From assembly GCA_030152145.1 (NCBI GenBank), contig JASLIL010000036.1:1-5965 (forward strand): a stretch of DNA of 5,965 nt. The letters run 5' to 3'. A model generated the notes under the pieces. That model ran no database searches, was not told the origin of the DNA, and saw nothing but the letters and a program-made list of their open reading frames with translations. A program made the translations under genes and the position numbers. Numbering within the stretch: the first letter of the stretch is position 1; the number at the start of each line of letters is the position of its first letter. The DNA is from Tissierellales bacterium (GTDB lineage Bacteria > Bacillota > Clostridia > Tissierellales > JASKZW01). Shown here piece after piece: positions 1 to 4,571 of this stretch.

Positions 1-1
1 A

Positions 2-799
2 GCAGATACAGGATCTTTAAATGCAGCAGCTAAAACTTTATATAAATCCCAATCCAGCGTCTCTAAGGCCTTGAAAAGAATAGAGGATAAATATAATGTA
101 AGGTTATTTCATAGAACTCCCACAGGAACAGAAGTAACTAAAACAGGTAGAAAGGTTTTGGATATTTCAGAGGGTATATTAAAAGAGGTAGATAGGTTAA
201 ATCAGATTCTTTATAACAGGGAGAGGCTTGATGAAATAAGAATAGGAACTATAAGAGAGAGTTTTTGTACACACTGTATTTTAGAATCTAACCTTGGGGA
301 TGGAGTTAATATATTTGAAGATTCTTGTAAAGGTGTGGTGGAAAAGGTAGCCTTAGGTGAATATGATCTAGGCTTGGTAAACTTTAAAAATGGACCTACT
401 AGGGAATGCCTGGAAGAGTTTTCTAAGGCAAACATCTCCATAGAAAAATTAGGCAGATATAAAAGAGTTCTAATAGTAAGTAAGTCAGGTAATCTATCCT
501 TAAAAGATAAGATAAGTGAAAGTGATTTGGAAAAATCTATAGAGATTTTAAGAAATGAAGAAGAGCTTAGTGATGAAAGCAACAGGATAATAGTTCAAGA
601 TGAGATAACATATTTTGATATACTAAATCAAATTAAAAATTCCTATACTTGGGCACTCCCCATACCTAAGAATATACTAGAAAATTTTAATCTAGAGATT
701 AAGGGAAATTGTCCTATAGAAAAATATGAAGAAATTTTTATTATTAGCAAGCATAATAATAATTATATAGAGGCTTATAGGGAAATCTTTAAACACTAG
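2..799 (+). CDS. LysR-type transcriptional regulator, 5'-truncated by the window edge
   Basis: DNA-binding regulator of the LysR family. The frame is open from base 2 and gives 265 residues before a tandem TAG TAG stop. An internal TTG at 71 is not the start, because the upstream codons encode the first half of the family's helix-turn-helix. Visible residues 4-40 read as the classic winged HTH: GSLNAAAKTLYKSQSSVSKA followed by LKRIEDKYNVRLFHRTPTG. About a dozen N-terminal residues are missing if it has the usual layout. After a linker helix (about residues 48-72) comes the periplasmic-binding-protein-like effector domain, starting near IRIGTIRES and containing GEYDLGLVNF. The effector half is divergent, so the co-inducer cannot be named. 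The target genes probably lie to the left of the window. No hairpin with a U-tract follows directly; transcription may run to the terminator at 1018-1047. Family assignment is firm, function is unknown. Confidence 0.9.
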   Translation, partial: ADTGSLNAAAKTLYKSQSSVSKALKRIEDKYNVRLFHRTPTGTEVTKTGRKVLDISEGILKEVDRLNQILYNRERLDEIRIGTIRESFCTHCILESNLGDGVNIFEDSCKGVVEKVALGEYDLGLVNFKNGPTRECLEEFSKANISIEKLGRYKRVLIVSKSGNLSLKDKISESDLEKSIEILRNEEELSDESNRIIVQDEITYFDILNQIKNSYTWALPIPKNILENFNLEIKGNCPIEKYEEIFIISKHNNNYIEAYREIFKH

Positions 800-828
800 T
801 AGAAACAATAGGTTTTGAGCTATGAACT

Positions 829-859
829 TAATTCATAACTAGTTGACCAATATGAATTA
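829..859. repeat. 9-bp inverted repeat downstream of the LysR gene
   Basis: TAATTCATA (829-837) and TATGAATTA (851-859) are perfect reverse complements separated by 13 nt. There is no following T-run, so it is not an intrinsic terminator. Its right arm overlaps the -35 of the candidate promoter at 857-886, so it could be an operator for that promoter. This is an inference from position only. Confidence 0.45.
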
Positions 860-886
860 GCATAGAGGCTTAACTTGTATTATAAT
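857..886 (+). promoter_or_regulatory. candidate sigma-A promoter of a small transcript
   Basis: A perfect -10 TATAAT at 881-886 is preceded by TTAGCA (857-862, 4 of 6 matches to TTGACA) at an 18-nt spacing. Predicted transcription start is about 893. No open reading frame of useful length follows before the terminator at 1018-1047, so the promoter would serve a short RNA. Confidence 0.45.
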
Positions 887-892
887 AGAGTT

Positions 893-1047
893 AACAAGAA
901 GAAATTAAATAGCCCCTGTATAATATGAACAAAATATATCTTATTAATACTATCCCTACAAAACCCTGTATTTTATAAGAGAAATAAAGAGTATTGTAAT
1001 AGTTCATATTATTTACTAAGAGATGGAGAAATCCATCTCTTTTTTTT
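893..1047 (+). ncRNA. candidate small structured RNA, about 155 nt
   Basis: The stretch lies between a TATAAT promoter and a strong intrinsic terminator and holds no convincing coding frame. It can fold into one interrupted rod. The outer helix is ATAATATGAAC (920-930) with GTTCATATTAT (1002-1012), 11 perfect pairs. A middle helix pairs AATACT (946-951) with AGTATT (990-995). An inner helix pairs TATTT (969-973) with AAATA (982-986). Internal loops are large on the 5' side. An alternative pairing of TCTTAT (939-944) with ATAAGA (975-980) crosses the middle helix. CCCTGTAT occurs twice (914-921, 964-971). I do not recognise a known RNA family. The alternative is that this is only the 3' untranslated tail of the LysR transcript. 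Confidence 0.4.
1018..1047 (+). terminator. intrinsic terminator with GAAA tetraloop
   Basis: A perfect 10-bp stem, AAGAGATGGA (1018-1027) with TCCATCTCTT (1032-1041), is capped by a GAAA tetraloop and followed by a T-run through 1047. It works in the + direction only; the other strand has an A-run on that side. It ends the candidate small RNA or LysR read-through and faces the convergent gene at 1100-1870. Confidence 0.88.
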
Positions 1048-1075
1048 ATTTGTAATAAAAATTTTTTCCAGTTTT

Positions 1076-1104
1076 CCTAGAAAGAGCCTTGGGCTCTTTC
1101 TAGG
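1076..1104 (-). terminator. hairpin overlapping the stop codon of the TspO-like gene
   Basis: A perfect 13-bp stem, CCTAGAAAGAGCC (1076-1088) with GGCTCTTTCTAGG (1092-1104), has a 3-nt loop. The TAG stop of the minus-strand gene (1100-1102) lies inside the stem. The minus-strand transcript after the hairpin reads AAAACTGG, then an A-run and TTTT, so there is no immediate U-tract. It is therefore either a weak terminator or an mRNA 3'-end stabilising hairpin. Confidence 0.45.
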
Positions 1105-1870
1105 CTATACCTACTCCTCCTTTATTGGTTTTATCTATAAAAGTTTTGTAAGCTATAACAAGTATGGATATTGCAACAACTGCAATTATAGACTTGTAGT
1201 TCATATTGAAACCTTTTTTAGAGATATGCTTTATGAGTATACCGCCATATCCCCATATAGCGGTTAATCCATAGGCTGGATTCTGGTACCTGCTTAATAC
1301 GGATATTATTATAACAAGTCCTATAAGTAGAGCTAATATAGTAAGTGGTATATTAATCATATTAACCCCAAGACTAGATAAGACTGTTACTGCATTAGCT
1401 ACAGTAGCTACACTAATCCAACCATAATAAATGTTAAATGGTAGTCTTGCAAAGATACGTTTCTTTTTTGATATAAGACCAGTGTTAACAAAATTGTTGA
1501 TCTTAGTTAAGCTATAAAAAAGCACTAGTATAAAAACCATTGATAAAACTATTAGCTTGTAGTGCCATGAGATAATCCAAAGGATATTTGCCATAGAAGA
1601 AATAATAAAGTAATAGTTAATGGTTTTGAAAAAAACTATGTCATCATCTGCATTTCTTAGTTGGTAGAAACTATAGGCAGCCAATACCAGGTATATAAGC
1701 CCCCAAATACTAAAAGTTCCTCCAGCAGGTGCGAATAGGTTTGGGAAACTATCAGATACTTCTGCAGTAGTATTGCCATTGATAGGTATAGTGTTGGCCA
1801 GTATATTGATAGCTACCATGGCTACAAAGAATATAATAGCCAATAATTTAAGAGTTTTACCTTTATTCAT
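1100..1870 (-). CDS. TspO/MBR-related (tryptophan-rich sensory protein-like) integral membrane protein
   Basis: A 256-residue hydrophobic protein with about seven to eight membrane segments, roughly residues 8-28, 53-70, 82-102, 106-122, 147-168, 173-193, 200-214 and 226-243. The segment FAPAGGTFSIWGLIY (46-60) and the later LPFNIYYGW (143-151) are hallmarks of the bacterial TspO/MBR-related group with an extended N-terminus. TspO proteins bind porphyrins and similar ligands; whether this longer version does so is not known. The ATG at 1868-1870 is preceded on its strand by GGGAGG at a 7-nt spacing, and a TATAAT promoter lies just upstream, so the start is secure and the gene is probably monocistronic. 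It is convergent with the LysR/small-RNA unit and divergent from the trmB operon, but separated from that operon by about 820 bp of repeats. Family call good, function not established. Confidence 0.8.
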   Translation of the reverse strand: MNKGKTLKLLAIIFFVAMVAINILANTIPINGNTTAEVSDSFPNLFAPAGGTFSIWGLIYLVLAAYSFYQLRNADDDIVFFKTINYYFIISSMANILWIISWHYKLIVLSMVFILVLFYSLTKINNFVNTGLISKKKRIFARLPFNIYYGWISVATVANAVTVLSSLGVNMINIPLTILALLIGLVIIISVLSRYQNPAYGLTAIWGYGGILIKHISKKGFNMNYKSIIAVVAISILVIAYKTFIDKTNKGGVGIA

Positions 1871-1889
1871 ATTAAAACCTCCCGTAAAT

Positions 1890-1919
1890 ATTATAATTTA
1901 ATCAAAGCATTTATATTAA
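1890..1919 (-). promoter_or_regulatory. probable promoter of the TspO-like gene
   Basis: On the minus strand a perfect TATAAT (1895 down to 1890) is preceded by TTAATA (1919 down to 1914; 4 of 6 to consensus) with an 18-nt spacer. Transcription would start near 1883, at the edge of the ribosome-binding site (1883-1878). This implies a very short leader, so a start slightly further upstream is also possible. Confidence 0.45.
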
Positions 1920-1940
1920 CCTAATACCCTTATTAAGTCC

Positions 1941-1980
1941 TCCTATTCTTTAAAAGACTAATAGCTTTTAAAGAATAGGA
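1941..1980. repeat. perfect 16-bp palindromic hairpin without U-tract
   Basis: TCCTATTCTTTAAAAG (1941-1956) and CTTTTAAAGAATAGGA (1965-1980) pair perfectly around an 8-nt loop. Neither strand has a T-run after it (TTATAATT on +, GGACTTAA on -), so it does not look like an ordinary terminator. It sits upstream of the TspO-like gene's promoter and marks the left edge of the repeat-rich block. Its role is unknown. Confidence 0.75.
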
Positions 1981-1987
1981 TTATAAT

Positions 1988-2063
1988 TTATCTTTTGGTA
2001 GAGGAGCCCTCTGTGGCTCCATGTTTATACGCCATAAAGTTACATATTGAAATATACGTTAAA
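1988..2063 (+). repeat. 76-nt direct repeat, copy A
   Basis: It aligns without gaps to 2359-2434 at 56 of 76 positions. Conserved parts are TTATCTTTTGGTAG at the left, the hairpin loop, AAAGTTA and ATATTGAA in the middle, and CGTTAAA at the right end. A 13-nt spacer after the hairpin is nearly unrelated. The copy contains the hairpin GGAGCC (2003-2008), loop CTCTGT, GGCTCC (2015-2020). Orientation is arbitrary. Confidence 0.8.
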
Positions 2064-2079
2064 GACCAGAGAAAAGCAG

Positions 2080-2107
2080 TTGATAATTGATAGTTGAAAG
2101 TTGATAA
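2080..2107 (+). repeat. tandem heptad repeat, four units
   Basis: Four consecutive 7-nt units read TTGATAA, TTGATAG, TTGAAAG, TTGATAA. The units differ at one or two positions. The array abuts the left arm of the first tandem hairpin. Confidence 0.75.
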
Positions 2108-2108
2108 T
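2080..2108 (+). promoter_or_regulatory. possible promoter created by the heptad repeat
   Basis: TTGATA (2080-2085, 5 of 6 to TTGACA) and GATAAT (2103-2108, 5 of 6 to TATAAT) are exactly 17 nt apart. A transcript would start near 2115 and run through the hairpins toward trmB. No terminator with a U-tract is visible before trmB, so it could give trmB a leader of nearly 580 nt. This may be a chance effect of the AT-rich repeat. Confidence 0.35.
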
Positions 2109-2148
2109 GACCTAACAAGTTTTCTGGAAGAAAACTATCGTAGGTCAT
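2107..2148. repeat. tandem sister hairpin 1
   Basis: The outer stem is ATGACCTA (2107-2114) with TAGGTCAT (2141-2148). An asymmetric internal loop, ACA against ATCG, separates it from the inner stem AGTTTTC (2118-2124) with GAAAACT (2130-2136), which has loop TGGAA. It shares GACCTAACAAGTTTT and GTAGGTC with the hairpin at 2152-2193. Confidence 0.8.
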
Positions 2149-2151
2149 GGA

Positions 2152-2193
2152 GACCTAACAAGTTTTTGTGTGGTTCAAAAACTACTGTAGGTC
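2152..2193. repeat. tandem sister hairpin 2
   Basis: The outer stem is GACCTA (2152-2157) with TAGGTC (2188-2193). The internal loop is ACA against ACTG. The inner stem is AGTTTTTG (2161-2168) with CAAAAACT (2176-2183), with a 7-nt loop TGTGGTT. It has the same plan as the hairpin at 2107-2148, but the seventh inner pair is T-A instead of C-G, one extra pair follows, and the apical loop differs. Confidence 0.8.
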
Positions 2194-2197
2194 CTAT

Positions 2198-2241
2198 GTC
2201 AAAAATCCCCAAAGTGTGTTCTGCTTTGGCTAGGATTTGAC
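2198..2241. repeat. third hairpin of the series
   Basis: GTCAAAAATCC (2198-2208) pairs with GGATTTGAC (2233-2241), leaving two extra A residues. An inner stem CCAAAG (2209-2214) with CTTTGG (2224-2229) carries a 9-nt loop. It follows hairpin 2 by only 4 nt. Confidence 0.65.
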
Positions 2242-2292
2242 GGCTATGCTAAGAATTACTAAGAAATCAAGCCTTGGCGATGATTGATTGGA

Positions 2293-2313
2293 TTAATTCG
2301 TCAGCGAAGTTAA
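2293..2313. repeat. short stem-loop
   Basis: TTAATTCG (2293-2300) pairs with CGAAGTTAA (2305-2313) with one bulged G and a TCAG loop. The flanks (2242-2292 and 2314-2358) hold only a 10-nt imperfect direct repeat (CTAAGAATTA / CTAAGAAATC, 2249-2268). I see no other structure there. Confidence 0.5.
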
Positions 2314-2358
2314 GGGATAATTATAGTTGGGTTGTGTCGGAGTAGAGGTGCAATAGGC

Positions 2359-2434
2359 TTATCTTTTGGTAGCGGAGGGCTCTGCCCCTCCATAATATAT
2401 CTAGACAAAGTTATATATTGAAGTTTCCGTTAAA
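2359..2434 (+). repeat. 76-nt direct repeat, copy B
   Basis: The second copy lies 371 nt after copy A in the same orientation, aligned without gaps. Its hairpin is GGAGGG (2374-2379), loop CTCTGC, CCCTCC (2386-2391). The loop is nearly identical to copy A, while two stem pairs are inverted from C-G to G-C. Confidence 0.8.
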
Positions 2435-2457
2435 TGTCATAAAGAGGCCATTTAACG
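2428..2457. repeat. 9-bp perfect hairpin at the end of copy B
   Basis: CGTTAAATG (2428-2436) pairs with CATTTAACG (2449-2457) around a 12-nt loop. Copy A ends in CGTTAAAG and lacks the right arm, so this hairpin is specific to the copy B segment. Confidence 0.65.
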
Positions 2458-2475
2458 AATGGAGGCTGGGCGGTA

Positions 2476-2509
2476 AGTTCTTAGCCAAGGGAAAACACCT
2501 TGGAGAACT
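2476..2509. repeat. 12-bp hairpin with 3-nt bulge
   Basis: AGTTCT (2476-2481), a TAG bulge and CCAAGG (2485-2490) pair with CCTTGG (2498-2503) and AGAACT (2504-2509). The loop is GAAAACA. It is one of the most stable-looking stems in the block and has no U-tract after it. Confidence 0.7.
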
Positions 2510-2524
2510 CTCACATGAGACCTA

Positions 2525-2550
2525 CTAGCCAAATCAAAGATTTGGGTTAG
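2525..2550. repeat. AAA-loop hairpin
   Basis: CCAAATC (2529-2535) pairs with GATTTGG (2539-2545) around an AAA loop. CTA (2525-2527) and TAG (2548-2550) extend it past a small internal loop. Confidence 0.6.
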
Positions 2551-2621
2551 GGCTTCAAGGGCTCCGCTACCAAGAACCATACCTCTTCGAAGCAGATAAG
2601 TGGGGTAATATATTTTTCCTA

Positions 2622-2650
2622 TTGACAAGCTGTAATTGGGAATGTAATAT
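2622..2650 (+). promoter_or_regulatory. promoter of the trmB operon
   Basis: A perfect -35 TTGACA (2622-2627) is followed after 17 nt by TAATAT (2645-2650; 4 of 6 to TATAAT). Predicted start is near 2657, giving a leader of about 37 nt. The hairpin block then lies upstream of this promoter rather than in its leader. Confidence 0.6.
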
Positions 2651-2674
2651 AGTAGCTACCAAAGGGAACTACTA
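2650..2674. promoter_or_regulatory. candidate operator at the trmB transcription start
   Basis: TAGTAG (2650-2655) and CTACTA (2669-2674) form a 6-bp inverted repeat with a 13-nt spacer over the predicted start site. TrmB-type regulators bind inverted repeats (TACT-N3-AGTA in Thermococcales). The spacing here differs, so autoregulation is an inference from position and symmetry. Confidence 0.35.
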
Positions 2675-2693
2675 ATGAAAAGGGGAGGACAAT

Positions 2694-3494
2694 ATGGAGT
2701 TGATAAATGAGTTGAGGAAGATGGGTTTTAGTGAGGCGGAGGCCAAGGTTTACACTACTCTTTTAAAGTATGGAAAGTCTACAGGATATGAGATTAGTAA
2801 GTATTCAGGCATAGCAAGATCTAAGGTCTACAATCATATAGAGGCCCTGGTTCAGAGGGGAGTTTTGGAGCTTTCCCATAGTGGTAAGACTAGTTACTAC
2901 AGGGCTATAGCCCCAGAGGACCTGGTTAAGCTTACCAAAAAATCAGTTGATGACACCCTAAAGTCCTTTGAGTATCTGGCTTCAAATATAGAGCAGCCAG
3001 AGGAAAGTGATGGAATTTGGCAGTTGGAGAACTATAATAGCTTGATTTTAAAGGCTCTAGATATAGTGGAAGCTGCTGAGGAGTCTCTTTATATTCAGGT
3101 TTGGGTTGATGAGCTGACTGAAGAGTTGGAAGATGCTATTAACCTGAAGTTAAGAGAGATTCCAAGATCAGTTATTATACTTTATGATGAGAAGCAGGAG
3201 TATAAAACAAGGCTTGAAAGATTCTACCCCCATGGATTTGAAATGGAACGTTTGGAGGATATGTCCCATCGTTGGATAACAGTGGTGGCTGATGATAAAA
3301 ACTTTCTTTATTCAGGCGTGCTTTTCAACAAGGAGGTTTCTGGTATCTATACTGAAAATAAGATCTTGTCATTTTTTGCCAAGGAGTATGTTCAGCATGA
3401 TGCCTATTGCCTAAGCCTTATAGATAGGTTTAGGGATCAGATTGTTGAAGAGTATGGGGAGAATATGGAGGGCGTTAGAGATATATTTAAATAA
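2694..3494 (+). CDS. TrmB-family transcriptional regulator
   Basis: A 266-residue regulator. Residues 1-73 are a TrmB winged helix: MGFSEAEAKVYTTLLKYG (10-27), then a recognition region around SGIARSKVYNHIEALVQRG (38-56) and a beta wing ending KTSYYRAI. A helical linker (about 74-103) leads to a C-terminal effector domain (about 107-250) of the type found after TrmB helices, with a hydrophobic strand SLYIQVW (131-137) and a second near RSVIILYD (158-165). Archaeal TrmB proteins sense sugars; bacterial members respond to varied or unknown ligands. The ATG has GGGGAGG (2682-2688) at a 5-nt spacing, so the start is firm. Tandem stops TAA TAG end it 21 nt before the next gene. As first gene of a three-gene operon it most likely controls that operon. 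Family call is strong, ligand unknown. Confidence 0.88.
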   Translation: MELINELRKMGFSEAEAKVYTTLLKYGKSTGYEISKYSGIARSKVYNHIEALVQRGVLELSHSGKTSYYRAIAPEDLVKLTKKSVDDTLKSFEYLASNIEQPEESDGIWQLENYNSLILKALDIVEAAEESLYIQVWVDELTEELEDAINLKLREIPRSVIILYDEKQEYKTRLERFYPHGFEMERLEDMSHRWITVVADDKNFLYSGVLFNKEVSGIYTENKILSFFAKEYVQHDAYCLSLIDRFRDQIVEEYGENMEGVRDIFK

Positions 3495-3515
3495 TAGGAG
3501 AGAGAGGTTGTTTAT

Positions 3516-4511
3516 ATGGAATTATTAGTTTTAAATAGAGAAGAAATGATAGAGGTTATAGATATGAAGGAGGCTATAGAGGCAGATAAGGTTGCTCTAG
3601 AAGCCTATTCAAAGGGAGAGGCCAATATACCTTTAAGGGTTAATTTAGATGTAGAAAAACATAAGGGCCAGAGTCTTTATATGCCAGGCTACTTGGAAAA
3701 CCAAGCTGCCTTGGGAGTTAAGATAGTTAGTGTTTATCCAGAGAATATAAAAAAAGGCATGTCTTCAGTGCCTTCACTAATGGTTCTTATAGATGATGAG
3801 ACAGGTTTCCCAAACTCTATGATGGATGGAACCTATCTAACTCAGTTAAGGACAGGTGCTATATCAGGAGCTGCTACAGACCTATTGGCTAAAAAGGATA
3901 GCAAGGTTTTTACCCTTATAGGTACAGGAGGTCAGGCAGAGTTTCAGTTGGAGGCTATCTTGGCTGTTAGGAATATAGAGACTGCCTATGTATTTGATAT
4001 AAATGAGGATAATCGTAGAAACTTTGCTACTAGGATGCAGGAGAAATTTGGAGAAAAATATGGAGTTTCTATAGAGGAGTGTAAGAATTTAGAGGAGGCT
4101 ATAGGAGAGTCTGATATTATAACTTCTGTTACTACTGCTAGACAGGCTACCTTTAAGGGTCAGTGGGTTAAGGAGGGCTGCCATATAAATGGAGTTGGCT
4201 CATATACTCCTGAAATGGCTGAGATTGATGGTGATTTAATATTAAGAGCAGATAAGGTTTACTGTGATACAAAAGATGCTATAATAGAAAGCGGAGATTT
4301 TGTTCAGATAATAGAAAAAGGCTTATTTACTGAAGATCAAATTACTGGTGAACTTGGCCAATTAATAATGGGGAATATTAAGGGCAGGGAGTCAGATAAA
4401 GAGATTAGCTTCTTCGAGACTACTGGTAATGCTGTACTAGATATAATGGTGGCAAAAAATATATATGATCTTGCTGTAGAGAAAAAGATAGGAACTACAA
4501 TAAACATATAG
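3516..4511 (+). CDS. ornithine cyclodeaminase/mu-crystallin-family oxidoreductase
   Basis: A cytoplasmic 331-residue enzyme of full family length. R41, K69 (LGVK) and R112 (LTQLRTGAISGAATDLLA) correspond to the carboxylate-binding residues of Pseudomonas ornithine cyclodeaminase. The Rossmann loop is IGTGGQAE (135-142), and D161 in VFDINEDN sits where an acidic residue usually favours NAD(H) over NADP(H). The C-terminal GELGQLIMGNIKGRESD (278-294) and FETTGNAVLDI are also typical. At the position of the catalytic Asp (GGDCP in the Pseudomonas enzyme) this protein has GSYTP (228-232), so ornithine cyclisation is doubtful. An imine reductase, an amino-acid dehydrogenase or another family activity is as likely. 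The start ATG has GAGG (3504-3507) at 8 nt. It lies between trmB and the transporter, 21 nt and 60 nt away, with no terminator on either side. Confidence 0.85.
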   Translation: MELLVLNREEMIEVIDMKEAIEADKVALEAYSKGEANIPLRVNLDVEKHKGQSLYMPGYLENQAALGVKIVSVYPENIKKGMSSVPSLMVLIDDETGFPNSMMDGTYLTQLRTGAISGAATDLLAKKDSKVFTLIGTGGQAEFQLEAILAVRNIETAYVFDINEDNRRNFATRMQEKFGEKYGVSIEECKNLEEAIGESDIITSVTTARQATFKGQWVKEGCHINGVGSYTPEMAEIDGDLILRADKVYCDTKDAIIESGDFVQIIEKGLFTEDQITGELGQLIMGNIKGRESDKEISFFETTGNAVLDIMVAKNIYDLAVEKKIGTTINI

Positions 4512-4554
4512 AAACTAAGATATTATCATTAAACTAAATCCCATAAAATATATT

Positions 4555-4562
4555 GAGGAAGG
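4555..4562 (+). promoter_or_regulatory. ribosome-binding site deciding the transporter start
   Basis: GAGGAAGG ends directly against a TTG at 4563, leaving no room for that codon as a start by the AAGG part. It is 9 nt from the GTG at 4572. The GTG start also puts the first membrane segment at the position usual for GlcU/RbsU proteins. Confidence 0.55.
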
Positions 4563-4571
4563 TTGGATATT

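Larger units (their letters stand above)
2366..2573. repeat. 12-bp perfect inverted repeat enclosing about 184 nt of hairpins
   Basis: TTGGTAGCGGAG (2366-2377) and CTCCGCTACCAA (2562-2573) are exact reverse complements. The right arm, taken out to 2559-2576, also matches copy A of the 76-nt repeat (1993-2010) in inverted orientation at 16 of 18 positions. The left arm overlaps the local hairpin of copy B (2374-2391), so the two pairings exclude each other. This could be the terminal repeats of a MITE-like element or the closing helix of a multibranched RNA. No target-site duplication is apparent. Confidence 0.65.
1988..2580. other. gene-free, repeat- and hairpin-dense intergenic block
   Basis: No frame here is long enough or family-like enough to be a gene. 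The block holds two 76-nt direct repeats (1988-2063, 2359-2434), an inverted copy of their left end (2559-2576), a 4 x 7-nt tandem repeat (2080-2107) and a series of stem-loops (2107-2148, 2152-2193, 2198-2241, 2293-2313, 2428-2457, 2476-2509, 2525-2550). It carries about 14 CpG in 600 nt, clearly more than the CpG-poor genes around it. It could be a composite of small non-autonomous intergenic repeats, a large structured RNA or an attachment/regulatory region. No transposase, recombinase or known RNA signature is visible. Confidence 0.65.

Noticed and set aside
211..582. Open frame of 123 codons on the minus strand
   Set aside because: It is antisense to the LysR gene, is Ser/Leu-rich low-complexity shadow coding, has no family signature, and the sense frame is clearly LysR.
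71..799. TTG at 71 as the start of the LysR gene
   Set aside because: The frame stays open to base 2 and those codons encode the first half of the helix-turn-helix, so the true start lies outside the window.
925..978. 17-codon ATG frame (MNKIYLINTIPTKPCIL) inside the candidate small RNA
   Set aside because: There is no Shine-Dalgarno site at a usable distance, the length is trivial, and no match to a known leader or signalling peptide is recalled. The RNA fold is the better explanation.
2107..2193. CRISPR-like array
   Set aside because: There are only two units, the conserved parts are the two halves of a hairpin rather than a full repeat, no spacer of constant size exists, and no cas gene is present.
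2343..2512. Lysine riboswitch
   Set aside because: AGTAGAGGTGC (2343-2353) resembles the 5' end of that riboswitch and the distance to GGAGAACTC is about right. However, the conserved internal core (GGGGAG...CGCCGAAG type) is absent, the closing helix is poor, and no lysine gene follows.
1988..2580. T-box, group II intron or IS200/IS605 end
   Set aside because: There is no T-box AGGGTGGNACCGCG motif, no domain V-like hairpin, and no transposase or RNA-guided nuclease fragment in any frame. Hairpins alone are not enough.
4563..4571. TTG at 4563 as the transporter start
   Set aside because: The ribosome-binding site ends immediately before it, and the GTG at 4572 gives better spacing and a family-like N-terminus. 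This is a preference, not proof.
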